A stretch of DNA of 36,204 nucleotides from Candidatus Dormiibacterota bacterium (GCA_003132525.1 PKXZ01000028.1:4462-40665), one strand, 5' to 3'. Counted from the first letter of the stretch, positions 7,971-18,377 are shown. Numbers and translations: made by a program. The notes: generated by a model from the sequence alone, not told the origin.

Positions 7971-9173
7971 CTAGCCCTCGAGGAGACGGGCGCAGCGTAA
8001 CGCGAGCCAGAGCTGGTGGCGCTGCTCGGGGTCGTCGGCGTCGATTCCGAGTTGCCGGAGCCGGCCGACCCGATAGACCACCGTGTGGCGGTGGACGCCC
8101 AGGCGGTCAGCAGCGTCACCGATGCTGCGGCTGTCGAGCAGCGCCTCGAGCGTAGCGACAAGTTCAAGACGCCGGTTCGGCGTGCCCTCGGCGAGCGGTC
8201 CGAGCACCCGCTCCACGAAGGTCCGCATCGCCTCGCGGTCGTCGGCAAGGGCTGCGAAGACCCCGACCTCGGCGTCCGTGTGCACCGATCGCTCCGGGTA
8301 GAGCGTCCGGCCCACCTCGAGCGCACGGCGCGCCTGTTGCGCCGATGGGGCAACCGCATCGAGGGTGGTCGCGACCGGACCCACTCCGAAGACGACCGGA
8401 CCGACCGCCGCGCACAGCTTGGCGAGGTCACGTCCCTCGGGAACGAGCGCGATCCACAGACCCGGCTCGTCACCGATGAGATGCGCACCTTCGGCTCGCC
8501 ACGTCTCCTCGAGCTCGCGCTCCGCCTCGATGGTGGGCGCCGAGCAGGCCACCACGGTGTAGGGCGGGAGCAGGGTCAGTTCGGCCGAGACCGCGATGCG
8601 CCGCAGCTCCGCCGACGCGTCACCGGCAAGCAACCGCTGCAGGATGCGATCGCGGTCCCGGTCGCGCTGGCGCAGCAACCGCTCGCGCGTCTCAAGGTAG
8701 GCGCCGCCCACCGCCGCGCTGATCTCGTCGAAGTACTCGAGGACGGTGCTCGTCAGCCCGATCACCGTGCTCGGCGGGACGTCGTTGAGGATCGCGGGCT
8801 GGCCGATCACCTCGTCCCACAGCACCCTGGCGGCGAGGCGGTAGGCGCCGAACACCAATTCCAGTGGCACGTCGAGCTCGGCCTGCTGCGCACCCATGGA
8901 GCCGAGCCGCTCCAGGTCGCCGGCGCGGAGCCCGCGTCCGTCGCGGAGGAGCCGGACGAAGGTGCGGAGCGCGTCCCGGCAGGCCGCGGTGACCGTGCGG
9001 AAGTAGCCGAGCGTCCGGAAGCGGCTGTCGGGAAGCGAGATCCCGGCCAGGATGTGCCGGGTCATCCGGCGCGCGATCACGTCGACTTCCGAGAGCAACA
9101 GGACAGTCACTTCGGGCGGCAGAGTGGCCGCCACGGACAACCTGAGGTCGGGCGCCTTGGTCAATTGGGCCAT
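7971..9173 (-). CDS. PucR/CdaR-type transcriptional regulator
   Basis: A 400-aa protein. Its C terminus (about residues 335-395) is the PucR-type helix-turn-helix: LEALLDSRSIGDAADRLGVH, then RHTVVYRVGRLRQLGI, then QLWLALRCARLL. The middle part matches the degenerate GGDEF-like domain found in this group, and the helical N-terminal 170 residues resemble the sensory region. Members usually activate catabolic or transport operons in response to a small molecule. The ATG at 9173 has a strong AAGGGA ribosome site. The gene is divergent from the diiron desaturase-like gene, with 87 bases between starts, so it is a likely regulator of that gene; it could also control the ABC operon downstream. Confidence 0.85.
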   Translation of the reverse strand: MAQLTKAPDLRLSVAATLPPEVTVLLLSEVDVIARRMTRHILAGISLPDSRFRTLGYFRTVTAACRDALRTFVRLLRDGRGLRAGDLERLGSMGAQQAELDVPLELVFGAYRLAARVLWDEVIGQPAILNDVPPSTVIGLTSTVLEYFDEISAAVGGAYLETRERLLRQRDRDRDRILQRLLAGDASAELRRIAVSAELTLLPPYTVVACSAPTIEAERELEETWRAEGAHLIGDEPGLWIALVPEGRDLAKLCAAVGPVVFGVGPVATTLDAVAPSAQQARRALEVGRTLYPERSVHTDAEVGVFAALADDREAMRTFVERVLGPLAEGTPNRRLELVATLEALLDSRSIGDAADRLGVHRHTVVYRVGRLRQLGIDADDPEQRHQLWLALRCARLLEG

Positions 9174-9185
9174 ATTGTCCCTTTT

Positions 9186-9252
9186 GCACAAATACTGGCC
9201 TGTACGCCGCATGACATTGGCCACCCTTTGTGCCGGGCGAAGAAAGTATGCT
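9186..9252. promoter_or_regulatory. Divergent promoter region with inverted repeat
   Basis: GCACAAA (9186-9192) and TTTGTGC (9227-9233) are perfect inverted repeats 34 bases apart in the region between the two divergent genes. TATGCT at 9247-9252 is a -10 element ending 8 bases before the ATG of the desaturase-like gene, giving a nearly leaderless transcript. The repeat is a candidate binding site for the PucR-type regulator. Confidence 0.45.
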
Positions 9253-9260
9253 GTTTCTCG

Positions 9261-10076
9261 ATGCTCTACGACGACATGTTCATCCGCCTCGAGCGCGCCC
9301 GCTGGACGCTCAGCACGGACATCCCTTTCGATGACATCGATCCGAGCCTGCTGAGCCCTCAGTGGATCAGCGACCTCCGAAACATCTGCTTGACGGAGCT
9401 GTCCGCGCTGTATGCCACGGAAATGTTCATTCGTGACTTCTACACGGACATCGACTTCTGCAGCTTCATCTCCATCTGGTTCTACGAGGAGATGAAGCAT
9501 CACCTGACGTTGCGCAAGTACCTGGAGAAGTGCGGCGAGACCTTCGACGAGGCCAAGCTCCCCGAGTTGCGGCTCACCTTCGCACCCGGGCCGGCGATCG
9601 AGACGCTCACCATGCATTTCTGCGGCGAGCAGCGCCTGGCCCACTGGTACACCGCGTTCAGCGAGCAGGGACCTGAGCCGGTGATGCGCAAGATCTTCAA
9701 GATCCTCGCCGCGGACGAGTTGCGTCATGCGGCCTGCTACGCGAAGTACATGCGCCGCGCGGTGGCCAACAAACCGGAGGTCCTGCCCGACATCCTGAAG
9801 ATGTCGCTCTGGATGATGCGCAGCACCAACGACGCGCCCAAGCACCCGACCACCATCACCGAACCCTCGGTGGTGAGCAAGGTCGAGGACCCCGAGTACA
9901 TCTCGCGGATGCTGAATTGGTACCTCCCGGGACGCGATCACGAGGCGCCGGTGCAACGCCGGATTCTCGCCCTGCTCTCCGAGCTGAGCGGCGTGGAGAT
10001 CAAGAATCTCCGCGAGATCCCGCCGCTGGTGCGCAAGCTGACCGCGGCCAAGGAACTCGCTCCGGCAGCTGCCTGA
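9261..10076 (+). CDS. Diiron acyl-ACP desaturase-like ferritin-fold protein
   Basis: A 271-aa helical protein with a carboxylate-bridged diiron site. Iron ligands are visible as a first Glu (LTELSALYATE), EEMKHH (EExxH) near residue 78, GEQRLAHWY near 124, and ADELRHAACY (ExxH) near 155. The arrangement and length resemble the soluble acyl-ACP desaturases (DesA group of actinobacteria), which insert a double bond into acyl chains using O2 and ferredoxin. Other ferritin-like oxidases in the same superfamily cannot be excluded. The start ATG 9261 has no clear ribosome site but a -10 element 8 bases upstream, fitting a leaderless message. It is divergent from a PucR-type regulator. Confidence 0.72.
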   Translation: MLYDDMFIRLERARWTLSTDIPFDDIDPSLLSPQWISDLRNICLTELSALYATEMFIRDFYTDIDFCSFISIWFYEEMKHHLTLRKYLEKCGETFDEAKLPELRLTFAPGPAIETLTMHFCGEQRLAHWYTAFSEQGPEPVMRKIFKILAADELRHAACYAKYMRRAVANKPEVLPDILKMSLWMMRSTNDAPKHPTTITEPSVVSKVEDPEYISRMLNWYLPGRDHEAPVQRRILALLSELSGVEIKNLREIPPLVRKLTAAKELAPAAA

Positions 10077-10084
10077 GCCGGTAA

Positions 10085-10109
10085 GCCGCCCCACCTATAA
10101 TCGGGCGGC
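10085..10109 (+). promoter_or_regulatory. -10 box inside an inverted repeat, head of the trp operon
   Basis: A perfect consensus TATAAT (10096-10101) lies in the loop of a perfect inverted repeat, GCCGCCC (10085-10091) and GGGCGGC (10103-10109). It ends 9 bases before the acylphosphatase ATG, so transcription should start at or next to the start codon. Protein binding to the repeat would cover the promoter; read through from upstream, the repeat is also a hairpin. Confidence 0.6.
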
Positions 10110-10110
10110 G

Positions 10111-10395
10111 ATGGGTGAAGAGATGGTACGTGTGCGTGCTGTCGTGCACGGGCGCGTGCAGATGGTGGGGTTTCGCGCCTTCGTGATCAGCCACGGCGGC
10201 GATGCCGGGCTGTCGGGCACCGTGCGCAACCTGCCGGATGGGACCGTCGAGACGGTGCTGGAAGGGCCGGCGCACCAGGTGGACCGAGTGCTCGGTCTGC
10301 TCCGCGAAGGGCCGTTCCACGCGCGCGTGGAACGTGTCGACGTCGAGTATTTCGCACCGACCGGCAAGCTTCCCGCCATGATGGTGGCGTCATGA
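10111..10395 (+). CDS. acyP: Acylphosphatase
   Basis: A 94-aa protein of the acylphosphatase fold, which hydrolyses acyl phosphates such as acetyl phosphate and carbamoyl phosphate. The diagnostic N-terminal motif is present as HGRVQMVGFRAFV (usual form G-x-V-Q-G-V-x-F-R), with the catalytic Arg in GFR; the catalytic Asn is in SGTVRNLPDGTVE. One change is VQMVGF where VQGVGF is usual. It is the first gene of a run that continues to aroA, and its stop overlaps the aminotransferase start (ATGA). Confidence 0.92.
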   Translation: MGEEMVRVRAVVHGRVQMVGFRAFVISHGGDAGLSGTVRNLPDGTVETVLEGPAHQVDRVLGLLREGPFHARVERVDVEYFAPTGKLPAMMVAS

Positions 10396-11576
10396 CCATC
10401 CGTTTCGCCGAACGCCTCAACCGGCTCGGCACCGAGAGCGCGTTCGAGGTGCTCGCCCACGCCCGCCTCCTCGAAGCCGAGGGACGCAGCATCGTCCACC
10501 TCGAGATCGGCGAGCCTGATTTTGCCACTCCTGACAACATCATCGACGCCGCGGTGCGCGCCATGCGCGACGGGGCGACGCACTACACCGCGGCGAGCGG
10601 CATCCGCGAGGTTCGCGAGAAGACCGCCGCGTACGTGTCGCGCCACACCGGTGTCCCCGTGGAGTTCGAGAACATCGTGCTGACCCCGGGTTCGAAGAAT
10701 CTCCTTCTCTTCGCGCTGCTGTCGCTGGTGGAGGAGGGCGACGAGGTGATCGTTCCCGATCCCGGTTACCCGATCTACCGCTCGCTGGTGGAGTTCATCG
10801 GCGCCAAGGCGGTTTCCCTGCCGTTGCGCCAGACGAACGACTTCCGCGCCGACGTCGACGAACTGGCGAGCCTCATCACCCCACGGACGCGGATGCTCGT
10901 CGTCAACTCGCCGCAGAACCCCACCGGCGGCATCCTCACCCGCGCCGACTGCGAGGCGATCGCCGAGCTGGCGATCCGACACGACCTGATCGTGCTGAGT
11001 GACGAGATCTACAACCGGCTGAGCTATGACGGCGCTCACGTCTCCCTGTACGGGATCGACGGCATGGCGGAGCGCACCATCTACATGGACGGTCTCTCCA
11101 AGGCGTGGGCCATGTGCGGCTGGCGCCTCGGCTTCGGCTCGATGCCGGTGTCGATCGCGAAGAAGATGGACACGCTGATGATCAACAGTTCCTCGTGCGC
11201 CGCGGCGTTCACCCAGTGGGCTGCCGTCGAGGCTTTCGACTCCCCGGAGTCGGACGCGGCTGTGGACCGCATGGTCGCCGAGTTCAGCCATCGTCGCGAC
11301 CGGATCGTCGAGCTGCTCAACGCGATCCCCGGTTTCAAATGCAACAGCCCGGCCGGCGCGTTCTATGTCTTCCCGGACATCACCGCGACCGGCTTCGGAG
11401 ACCGCGAGCTGGCGAGTTCCCTGCTCGACGAGGTCGGCGTTGCCGTCCTCCCCGGACAATCCTTCGGACCCGAGGGCGCGGGGCACATCCGTCTCAGCTA
11501 TGCGGCATCGATCGCCAACCTGGAGGAGGCGGCGCGCCGGATCGCGCAGTATGTCGGCGCCGGGGTATCCGGATGA
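10392..11576 (+). CDS. PLP-dependent class I/II aminotransferase
   Basis: A 394-aa fold-type I aminotransferase. It has the substrate-arginine region HLEIGEPDFATPDN, the phosphate loop GSKNLLLFALL, NSPQNPTGG, LSDEIYNRLSYDG, the catalytic lysine in DGLSKAWAMCGWRLG, and a C-terminal Arg in HIRLSYA. This is the AspC/aromatic aminotransferase subgroup I-gamma. Because the gene sits between acylphosphatase and trpE in a run ending with aroA, an aromatic amino acid (phenylalanine or tyrosine) aminotransferase is plausible, but aspartate or alanine specificity is also possible. ATGA overlap with the previous gene; a 21-base gap to trpE. Confidence 0.88.
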   Translation: MTIRFAERLNRLGTESAFEVLAHARLLEAEGRSIVHLEIGEPDFATPDNIIDAAVRAMRDGATHYTAASGIREVREKTAAYVSRHTGVPVEFENIVLTPGSKNLLLFALLSLVEEGDEVIVPDPGYPIYRSLVEFIGAKAVSLPLRQTNDFRADVDELASLITPRTRMLVVNSPQNPTGGILTRADCEAIAELAIRHDLIVLSDEIYNRLSYDGAHVSLYGIDGMAERTIYMDGLSKAWAMCGWRLGFGSMPVSIAKKMDTLMINSSSCAAAFTQWAAVEAFDSPESDAAVDRMVAEFSHRRDRIVELLNAIPGFKCNSPAGAFYVFPDITATGFGDRELASSLLDEVGVAVLPGQSFGPEGAGHIRLSYAASIANLEEAARRIAQYVGAGVSG

Positions 11577-11597
11577 CCCCTCCATGGCGCGGAACCG

Positions 11598-13042
11598 ATG
11601 AACCAGCCGCTTCCCGGCATCGAGGAGACGCGGCGGCGGCTCACTGACCACGACGTCGTCGCAGTGGTCCTCGAGCTTCCGATCGGTGGGGCGACCCCGG
11701 TCGCGGCGATGCGAGCGCTCGGCACCGAGGCGAGCTGCTTCCTGCTCGAATCGGTCGAAGGCAGCGGTGCCGTCGCGCGCTGGTCGATGCTCGGCCACGG
11801 ACCTTCGCGCGTCATCCGTGACAGCGGGGCCGGCGATGATCCGCTCGACGTGATCGACCGTGATATCGCGTCGATCGCCGCGGCGTGCTCACCGGGGCTG
11901 GCTGCGCCATTGCTCGGCGGAGCAGTCGGATTCCTCAGCTACGAGGCGGCCGGGCGATACGAGCGGCTGCCCGAGGCCGCACGAGACCCACTCGGGCTGC
12001 CGCACCAGTGGTTCGCGGTCTTTGACACCGTCGCGGTCTTCGACCACGCGCAGCACCGGCTGCTGCTCTCGAGTTGTGTGCACCGCGATGAGCCGGCAGG
12101 CCTCGAAGCTGCGCACGCGCGGGCGCGCTCGCGGATCGACGCGCTACTGGAGGCCATTTGCGGGGCGGCGCCCGAGCCGGTGGTGGCGCTTGCGGGCGCC
12201 CCGGTCGACGTCGCCGCGCACGACCACGAGGCCAATCTTTCGCGGGAGGAGTTCCAGGACCGAGTCCGGCGCGCCCTCGACTACATCGTCGCCGGCGACA
12301 TCTTCCAGGTGCAGGTATCGAGGCGATTCGCCCTGCCGCTGCAGGCGGATCCCTTCGATGTGTACGTCGCGCTCCGGGCCATCAATCCAAGCCCGTACAT
12401 GATCTACATCGCCACCCCGGAGTGCACCCTCGTCGGCGCGTCGCCCGAGATGCTCGTCCAGGTCACCGGGCAGCTTGTCCGGTATCACCCGATCGCTGGA
12501 ACTCGGCGCCGCGGACGCACCCCGGAGGACGACGAAAGGATGGAGCGCGAGCTTCGAGCCAGCGACAAGGAGGCCGCCGAGCACCTGATGCTCATCGATC
12601 TCGGGCGCAACGATCTCGGGCGGGTGTGCGCCACCGGCAGCGTGCGCGTGACCCAGCACATGGAGGTGGAGCGCTACTCGCACGTGATGCACCTGGTGAG
12701 CAGCATCGAGGGAACCCTCGACGACCAGCACGACTCAATCGACGCGCTGCGCGCGTGTTTTCCCGCCGGTACGGTGACCGGGGCGCCGAAGATCCGTGCC
12801 ATGGAGATCATCGCCGAGCTCGAGGCCGAGGCTCGAGGGGCCTATGCCGGTGCCATCGGATACGTGGGCTACGGCGGCGACCTCGACACGGCGATCGCGC
12901 TCCGCACAATCGTGGTTCGCGACGGCACCGCGTATGTCCAGGCCGCGGCCGGCATCGTGGCCGACTCGTCAGTCCGCGAGGAGACTGTGGAGATCGACAA
13001 CAAGGTGGCCGCTCAGATCCTTGCCGTCGAGGAGGCGAACGC

Positions 13043-13058
<16 letters not shown>
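11598..13058 (+). CDS. trpE: Anthranilate synthase component I
   Basis: A 486-aa chorismate-binding enzyme that, with TrpG, converts chorismate and glutamine (ammonia) to anthranilate, the first step of tryptophan synthesis. The LLES motif (residues about 50-53) is the usual tryptophan feedback site. The catalytic core shows HPIAGTRRRGRTPEDDE, LMLIDLGRNDLGRV, FPAGTVTGAPKIRAMEII and YVQAAAGIVADS. PabB is similar, but the neighbours settle it as TrpE. The start is ATG 11598. Its last 16 bases overlap trpG. Confidence 0.95.
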
Positions 13059-13650
<592 letters not shown>

Positions 13651-13654
<4 letters not shown>

Positions 13655-14445
13655 CGGCGCCGGGCGCGCTGGAAGCCATCGCGCTGAGAAAGCGTGGCGA
13701 GGTCGATCAGCTTCGCTGCGCGGAGTCCGCGCTCTGGGCGAAAGCGGAGTCGCTGCCTCCTGCGCGGGGCATCGCCGCAACACTTCGCGGTGGGGCGATC
13801 ATCGCGGAGATGAAGCGGCGGTCGCCGAGTGGCGGCGTGCTCCGATCCACGCTCGATCCCCTCGCCATCGCCACCGTCTACGCTGCATGCGGCGTTGCCG
13901 CGATCTCAGTGCTCACCGACGGGCCGGACTTCGGGGGATCGCTCGATGACCTCGCGCAGGTGCGGCAAGCGGTCGATATCCCCTTGCTGCGCAAGGACTT
14001 CACGCTCGACCCCGTGCAGATCGCGGAGGCGCGCGTGGCAGGTGCGGACTGGGTGCTCCTGATCGTGGCGATGCTCGACGCCGATACGCTCGACCACTGC
14101 CTCGGAGGTGTCGCGCGCAGTGGCGCGCAGGCGATAGTCGAGGTGCACGATGTCGCCGAGGCGCGCGTCGCGATTGCCGCTGGAGCGGAATGCATCGGGA
14201 TCAACAACCGCAATCTGCAGACTCTGACCACCGATCTCGACACCTTCGAACGGGTGCGCCATGCGATCCCCGACGGGATCGTCTGCATCGCGGAGTCAGG
14301 GGTTCGCAGCCCGGAGGACGTCACTCGCCTGGTGAAGGAGGGCGCCGACGCGGTCCTCGTCGGCGAGCTGCTGATGCGAGCTGCTTCCCCGGAGACCATG
14401 TGCACCGCAATCGTGACCGCTGCGCGAGCGGCGCGGCAGCCGTGA
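13651..14445 (+). CDS. trpC: Indole-3-glycerol phosphate synthase
   Basis: A 264-aa TIM-barrel enzyme that closes the indole ring, converting carboxyphenylaminodeoxyribulose phosphate to indole-3-glycerol phosphate. Motifs along the barrel are AEMKRRSPSGG, LLRKDFTLDPVQIAEA (catalytic Lys), IGINNRNLQTL, IAESGVRSPEDV and AVLVGELLMRA. It follows trpG directly; a trpD gene, which often lies between them, is absent. The end overlaps the trpF start (GTGA). Confidence 0.95.
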
Positions 14446-15083
14446 TCGTCAAGGTGTGCGGCGTCCGCACTCCCGAGGTCGCCGAGGTTGCCATCGAGGC
14501 GGGAGCCGACTGGATCGGCCTCATGTTCGTGCCGAAGAGTTCGCGCTGGGCCGACGACGCAGCGGCCCTGGCGGTCGTGGACGCCGTCCACGCACGGGCG
14601 GACCTGATCGGCGTGTTCGTCGAGCCCAGCGCTGCCGAGTGCGACGCGGCGGCATCTCGCTATCGTCTCGCCGCCGTCCAGGTGCACGGCGATTTCGACG
14701 CCAACCTGGTGACCGCCTGCTCGGTTCCTGTCATCCCTGTCTTCAACGTGGAGGATCGCGTAGCCGCGAGCACCATCGAGTGGCCGCCCGACACTCTGGT
14801 CATGCTCGACGGACGGCCCGACCGTGGCGCGCTCCCTGGCGGAACCGGCCACCGGGTTCCCCTTGACTGGGCCGCCGGCATCGCGCGTCATCGCGAGATC
14901 CTGCTGGCCGGGGGCCTCGGCGCGGAGGATGTCGCCACGGCGATCGCGACGGTCCGCCCCGCAGGTGTCGATGCGTCGAGCCGGCTCGAGCGTGCGCCCG
15001 GGGAGAAGGATCCCGAGCTCGTGCGCAACTTCGTGCTGGCCGCGCGTGCCGCCGCTGCGGACCTGGAGGACACGCGGCGGTGA
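14442..15083 (+). CDS. trpF: Phosphoribosylanthranilate isomerase
   Basis: A 213-aa TIM-barrel isomerase for the step before TrpC. The catalytic Cys is in [11 protein letters not shown] at the N terminus and the catalytic Asp in VMLDGRPDR. Near the end are [15 protein letters not shown] and GVDASSRLE, the phosphate-binding segments. The GTG start at 14442 overlaps the trpC stop; the frame is open further upstream only as a shadow of trpC. The stop overlaps the trpB start. Confidence 0.93.
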   Translation: MIVKVCGVRTPEVAEVAIEAGADWIGLMFVPKSSRWADDAAALAVVDAVHARADLIGVFVEPSAAECDAAASRYRLAAVQVHGDFDANLVTACSVPVIPVFNVEDRVAASTIEWPPDTLVMLDGRPDRGALPGGTGHRVPLDWAAGIARHREILLAGGLGAEDVATAIATVRPAGVDASSRLERAPGEKDPELVRNFVLAARAAAADLEDTRR

Positions 15084-16258
15084 CGGCCGTGGCACCTGGC
15101 CGGTTTGACGGTTATGGCGGCGCGTACGTTCCGGAAACGCTCGTCCCCGCGCTCGAGGATCTCGCAGCCGAGATGACCTCCGCGTTTGCCGACCCGGCAT
15201 TCACGTCTGAGCTGGATCGGTGGCTCGCCGATTTCGCCGGTCGTCCAACCCCTGTGACCCACGCGCGCCGTCTCAGTGCAGCGCATCAGGGAGCGCAGAT
15301 CTGGCTCAAGCGCGAGGATCTGCTGCATACCGGCGCGCACAAATTGAACAACGCTCTCGGACAGGTGCTCCTCGCCCGGCGCATGGGCAAGCGCCGGATC
15401 ATCGCTGAGACCGGTGCCGGGCAGCACGGCGTCGCGACAGCCACGGCGTGCGCGGCGTTCGGTCTCGAGTGCGTCGTGTACATGGGGCGGGAGGACATGC
15501 GCAGGCAGGCGCTCAACGTCTACAAGATGGGTCTGCTGGGCGCCGAGGTCGTGCCTGTCGACAGCGGCTCTGCGACTCTCAAGGACGCGACCAACGAGGC
15601 GATCCGGGACTGGGTCGCCAACGTTCGCGCCACCCATTACGTGATCGGCAGCGCCGTCGGACCGCATCCGTACCCGGCGCTCGTGCGGTGGCTGCAGCGG
15701 GTCATCGGCGATGAGGCGCGTGCGCAGATGCTCTCCCGCCTCGGTGGGCTCCCCAGCCTGGTGGTGGCCTGCGTCGGCGGCGGCAGCAACGCAATCGGCA
15801 TGTTCGCCGCCTTTCTCGACGACGATGTGCGCCTTGTCGGCGTCGAGGCGGCCGGGCGCGGACTCGACAGCGGCGAGCACGCGGCACCGCTCTCGCGCGG
15901 ACGCCCGGGGGTGCTGCACGGCGCGCTGAGCTACCTCATGCAGGATGCCGACGGCCAGGTCATGGCAACGCATTCGATCAGCGCCGGTCTCGACTATCCG
16001 GGGGTCGGCCCAGAGCACAGCGCGCTTCGTGACAGCGGGCGCGTCGAATACCACGCCGCCACCGACTCCGACGCGCTGGCAGCGTTTCACGAGCTGTGTC
16101 TGCTCGAAGGCATCATCCCCGCGCTGGAGTCGTCCCACGCCGTCCATGTCGCCGCGAAGGTCGCCCGCGATCAGAAGCCCGAGGACGTGGTGCTGATCTG
16201 TCTCAGCGGTCGCGGTGACAAGGACATCGACACTGTGCGCGAGTTCGATCGCGCATGA
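15080..16258 (+). CDS. trpB: Tryptophan synthase beta chain
   Basis: A 392-aa PLP enzyme that joins indole and serine to tryptophan. The PLP lysine is in [14 protein letters not shown], the catalytic Glu in [13 protein letters not shown], the phosphate loop in [12 protein letters not shown], and the C-terminal serine in [12 protein letters not shown]. Length and motifs mark the common TrpB1 form that pairs with TrpA, encoded next with an ATGA overlap. A GTG start at 15080 overlaps the trpF stop. Confidence 0.96.
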   Translation: MTAVAPGRFDGYGGAYVPETLVPALEDLAAEMTSAFADPAFTSELDRWLADFAGRPTPVTHARRLSAAHQGAQIWLKREDLLHTGAHKLNNALGQVLLARRMGKRRIIAETGAGQHGVATATACAAFGLECVVYMGREDMRRQALNVYKMGLLGAEVVPVDSGSATLKDATNEAIRDWVANVRATHYVIGSAVGPHPYPALVRWLQRVIGDEARAQMLSRLGGLPSLVVACVGGGSNAIGMFAAFLDDDVRLVGVEAAGRGLDSGEHAAPLSRGRPGVLHGALSYLMQDADGQVMATHSISAGLDYPGVGPEHSALRDSGRVEYHAATDSDALAAFHELCLLEGIIPALESSHAVHVAAKVARDQKPEDVVLICLSGRGDKDIDTVREFDRA

Positions 16259-17076
16259 GCGCGCAGGTACCGGACACGCGGTTCAGCGCCGCGTTCGCCG
16301 CGCGGACACCGGGAGCGCCGCCGGGATTGATCCCATATTTCACCGCCGGCTACCCAAAGCTCGACAACCTTGGCGAACTGCTGCTCGCCGCGCAGCGCTG
16401 CGGCTGCCTCGCCGCCGAGGTCGGTATTCCGTTCAGCGATCCACTCGCCGACGGACCCACCATTCAGCGCACCGGACAGGTCGCGCTTGGCAACGGCATG
16501 ACGCTTGCCCTGGCGCTGGAGCAGGTGCGCAACGCGCGTGCGCTCGGCGTGACCCTGCCGCTCGCGGTGATGACATATGTCAATCCAGTGCTCAGTTTCG
16601 GGCTCGAGGCGTTTGCTCGTGCTGCAGCGGCGGCGGGGATCGACGGCGCCATCTTTCCGGATCTTCCACTCGACGAGGCGAGTGATGTCCGTGAGGCGAT
16701 GCATGCAGCGGGGGTCGCGGTCATCCCACTCGTTGCCCCGACAACGACCACGGATCGTCTCGCCCGCATCTGCTCGACTGGCGCGGGGTTCGTCTACTGC
16801 GTCGGCGTCACCGGCGTGACGGGTGCCCGCCGCACGGTTGCAGACGACGCGATCGCCCTGCTCGACAGAGTCCGCGAACTGACCCCGCTGCCGCGTGCGC
16901 TCGGCTTCGGACTTTCGAACCACGAGCACCTCGAGGCCCTGTGCGGGCACGCCGAGGCTGCCGTGGTCGGTTCCGCGTTGCTCGACCGCATCGGTGAGGA
17001 TCCCGACAACCCGGTGGCTGTAGCCGAGGCATTCCTCACCGCGATGATCGGAGAGGGGGCGGCGCGAGCCGGGTGA
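16255..17076 (+). CDS. trpA: Tryptophan synthase alpha chain
   Basis: A 273-aa TIM-barrel protein that cleaves indole-3-glycerol phosphate and passes indole to TrpB. It has [10 protein letters not shown], then [18 protein letters not shown] with the catalytic Glu and Asp, then [29 protein letters not shown], and GFGLSNHEH. Overlaps at both ends (ATGA with trpB, GTGA with aroA) indicate tight coupling. Confidence 0.96.
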   Translation: MSAQVPDTRFSAAFAARTPGAPPGLIPYFTAGYPKLDNLGELLLAAQRCGCLAAEVGIPFSDPLADGPTIQRTGQVALGNGMTLALALEQVRNARALGVTLPLAVMTYVNPVLSFGLEAFARAAAAAGIDGAIFPDLPLDEASDVREAMHAAGVAVIPLVAPTTTTDRLARICSTGAGFVYCVGVTGVTGARRTVADDAIALLDRVRELTPLPRALGFGLSNHEHLEALCGHAEAAVVGSALLDRIGEDPDNPVAVAEAFLTAMIGEGAARAG

Positions 17077-18374
17077 CCCAGGAACGCGTGGCGCCCGCCG
17101 AGCGCGTTGACGGCGAGATCGACGTCCCAGGCGACAAGTCGATCAGCCACCGGGCGCTCATCCTCGGAGCCCTGGCTCGAGGCCGGACGTACATCGGCAA
17201 CGCATCGCCGGCGGCTGACGTCCTCGCCACCGCTGCGTGCCTCCGCGCCTGCGGCGTGTGGGTGCGCGACTTTCCACCGGCCCGATACGCGCTCGACGGC
17301 AACGGCGTCGGCAGGTTCGGCGCTCCCGGCAACGTGCTCGACTGCGCCAACTCGGGCACCAGCATGCGCCTGCTCGCCGGCGTGCTCGCGGGCAACGATT
17401 TCGAGGCGATCCTCGACGGCGATGATTCGCTCCGCCGCCGACCGATGCTGCGCGTGGTTGCTCCGCTGCGCGCCATGGGTGCCGAAGTTGACGCGTCGCC
17501 GGACGGCACCGCACCGCTGCGGGTGCACGGCAGCCAGGTGCTCAAAGGGTTGACCTGGCGCTCCCCGGTGGCAAGCGCGCAGGTGAAATCGGCGATCCTG
17601 CTCGCGGCACTTTCAGGCGACGGCCCCAGCACCGTCGTTGAGCCGCTCCCAACTCGCGACCACACCGAGCGGATGCTGCGCATGTGCGGGGTGAACGTGG
17701 ACTCGGATGGCGCTGTGGTGACCGTCCGCCCCGCAACGCTCGAGCCCTTCGGCCTGCGGGTCCCGGGCGATCTCAGCTCGGCGGCATTCTTCCTGGCGCT
17801 GGCCGCCTCACGCCCGGGCTGGCGGGTGCGCTGCCCTGGCGTCGGCCTCAACCCCGGCCGCACCGGGATCCTCAGCGTCCTCGAGGCCATGGGATCGCAC
17901 GTCATGGTGGATGAGGGTCATCCGGCCGGCGGAGTGGAGCCCGCCGGCGACGTCGAGGTCCGGGGGACCCGACTCCACGGAGTCATCATCTCGGGGGCGC
18001 TGACGGTGCGATGCATCGACGAGTTGCCGATCATCGCGGTGCTCGCAAGCCAGGCGGAGGGTGATACCGAGATCCGTGACGCCGGCGAGCTGCGCAACAA
18101 GGAGTCCGACCGCATCGCCATGCTCGAGACCGGCCTGCGGCTGCTCGGCGTCTCGTGCGAGAGCAGCGCCGAAACGCTCACCATCCACGGCCCGGTCCGA
18201 CTGCGCGCCGCGCACCTCGACGCGGGGGGAGACCACCGCTTCGCCATGGCCTGGGCGATCGCCGCGGCGCTGGTGCCGGCCGGCGCCGGAGAGTCCGTTA
18301 TCGAGGGAGCGGACGCCGCCGCCGTGTCCTATCCCGGTTTTTTCACCGACCTGGCGACCTTGCTCGCATCCTGA
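17073..18374 (+). CDS. aroA: 3-phosphoshikimate 1-carboxyvinyltransferase (EPSP synthase)
   Basis: A 433-aa shikimate-pathway enzyme making EPSP from shikimate 3-phosphate and phosphoenolpyruvate, supplying chorismate for the trp genes before it. It has the two inverse domains with DVPGDKSISHRALILGALA, CANSGTSMRLLAG, SAQVKSAILLAAL, LRNKESDRIA and GDHRFAMAWAIAAA. GDKxS, RxHxE (RDHTE) and SAQxK are motifs I recall as marks of class II, low-glyphosate-sensitivity enzymes; the fourth (NxTR) is not matched exactly. It ends the operon and converges on the next gene with only 3 bases between stops, so no terminator is visible there. Confidence 0.95.
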   Translation: MTQERVAPAERVDGEIDVPGDKSISHRALILGALARGRTYIGNASPAADVLATAACLRACGVWVRDFPPARYALDGNGVGRFGAPGNVLDCANSGTSMRLLAGVLAGNDFEAILDGDDSLRRRPMLRVVAPLRAMGAEVDASPDGTAPLRVHGSQVLKGLTWRSPVASAQVKSAILLAALSGDGPSTVVEPLPTRDHTERMLRMCGVNVDSDGAVVTVRPATLEPFGLRVPGDLSSAAFFLALAASRPGWRVRCPGVGLNPGRTGILSVLEAMGSHVMVDEGHPAGGVEPAGDVEVRGTRLHGVIISGALTVRCIDELPIIAVLASQAEGDTEIRDAGELRNKESDRIAMLETGLRLLGVSCESSAETLTIHGPVRLRAAHLDAGGDHRFAMAWAIAAALVPAGAGESVIEGADAAAVSYPGFFTDLATLLAS

Positions 18375-18377
18375 ATC

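Noticed and set aside
7971-10094. A 707-codon minus-strand frame extending the PucR-type regulator upstream
   Set aside because: The first 307 codons are the antisense of the desaturase-like gene. The real start has a good ribosome site at 9173 and family homology begins there.
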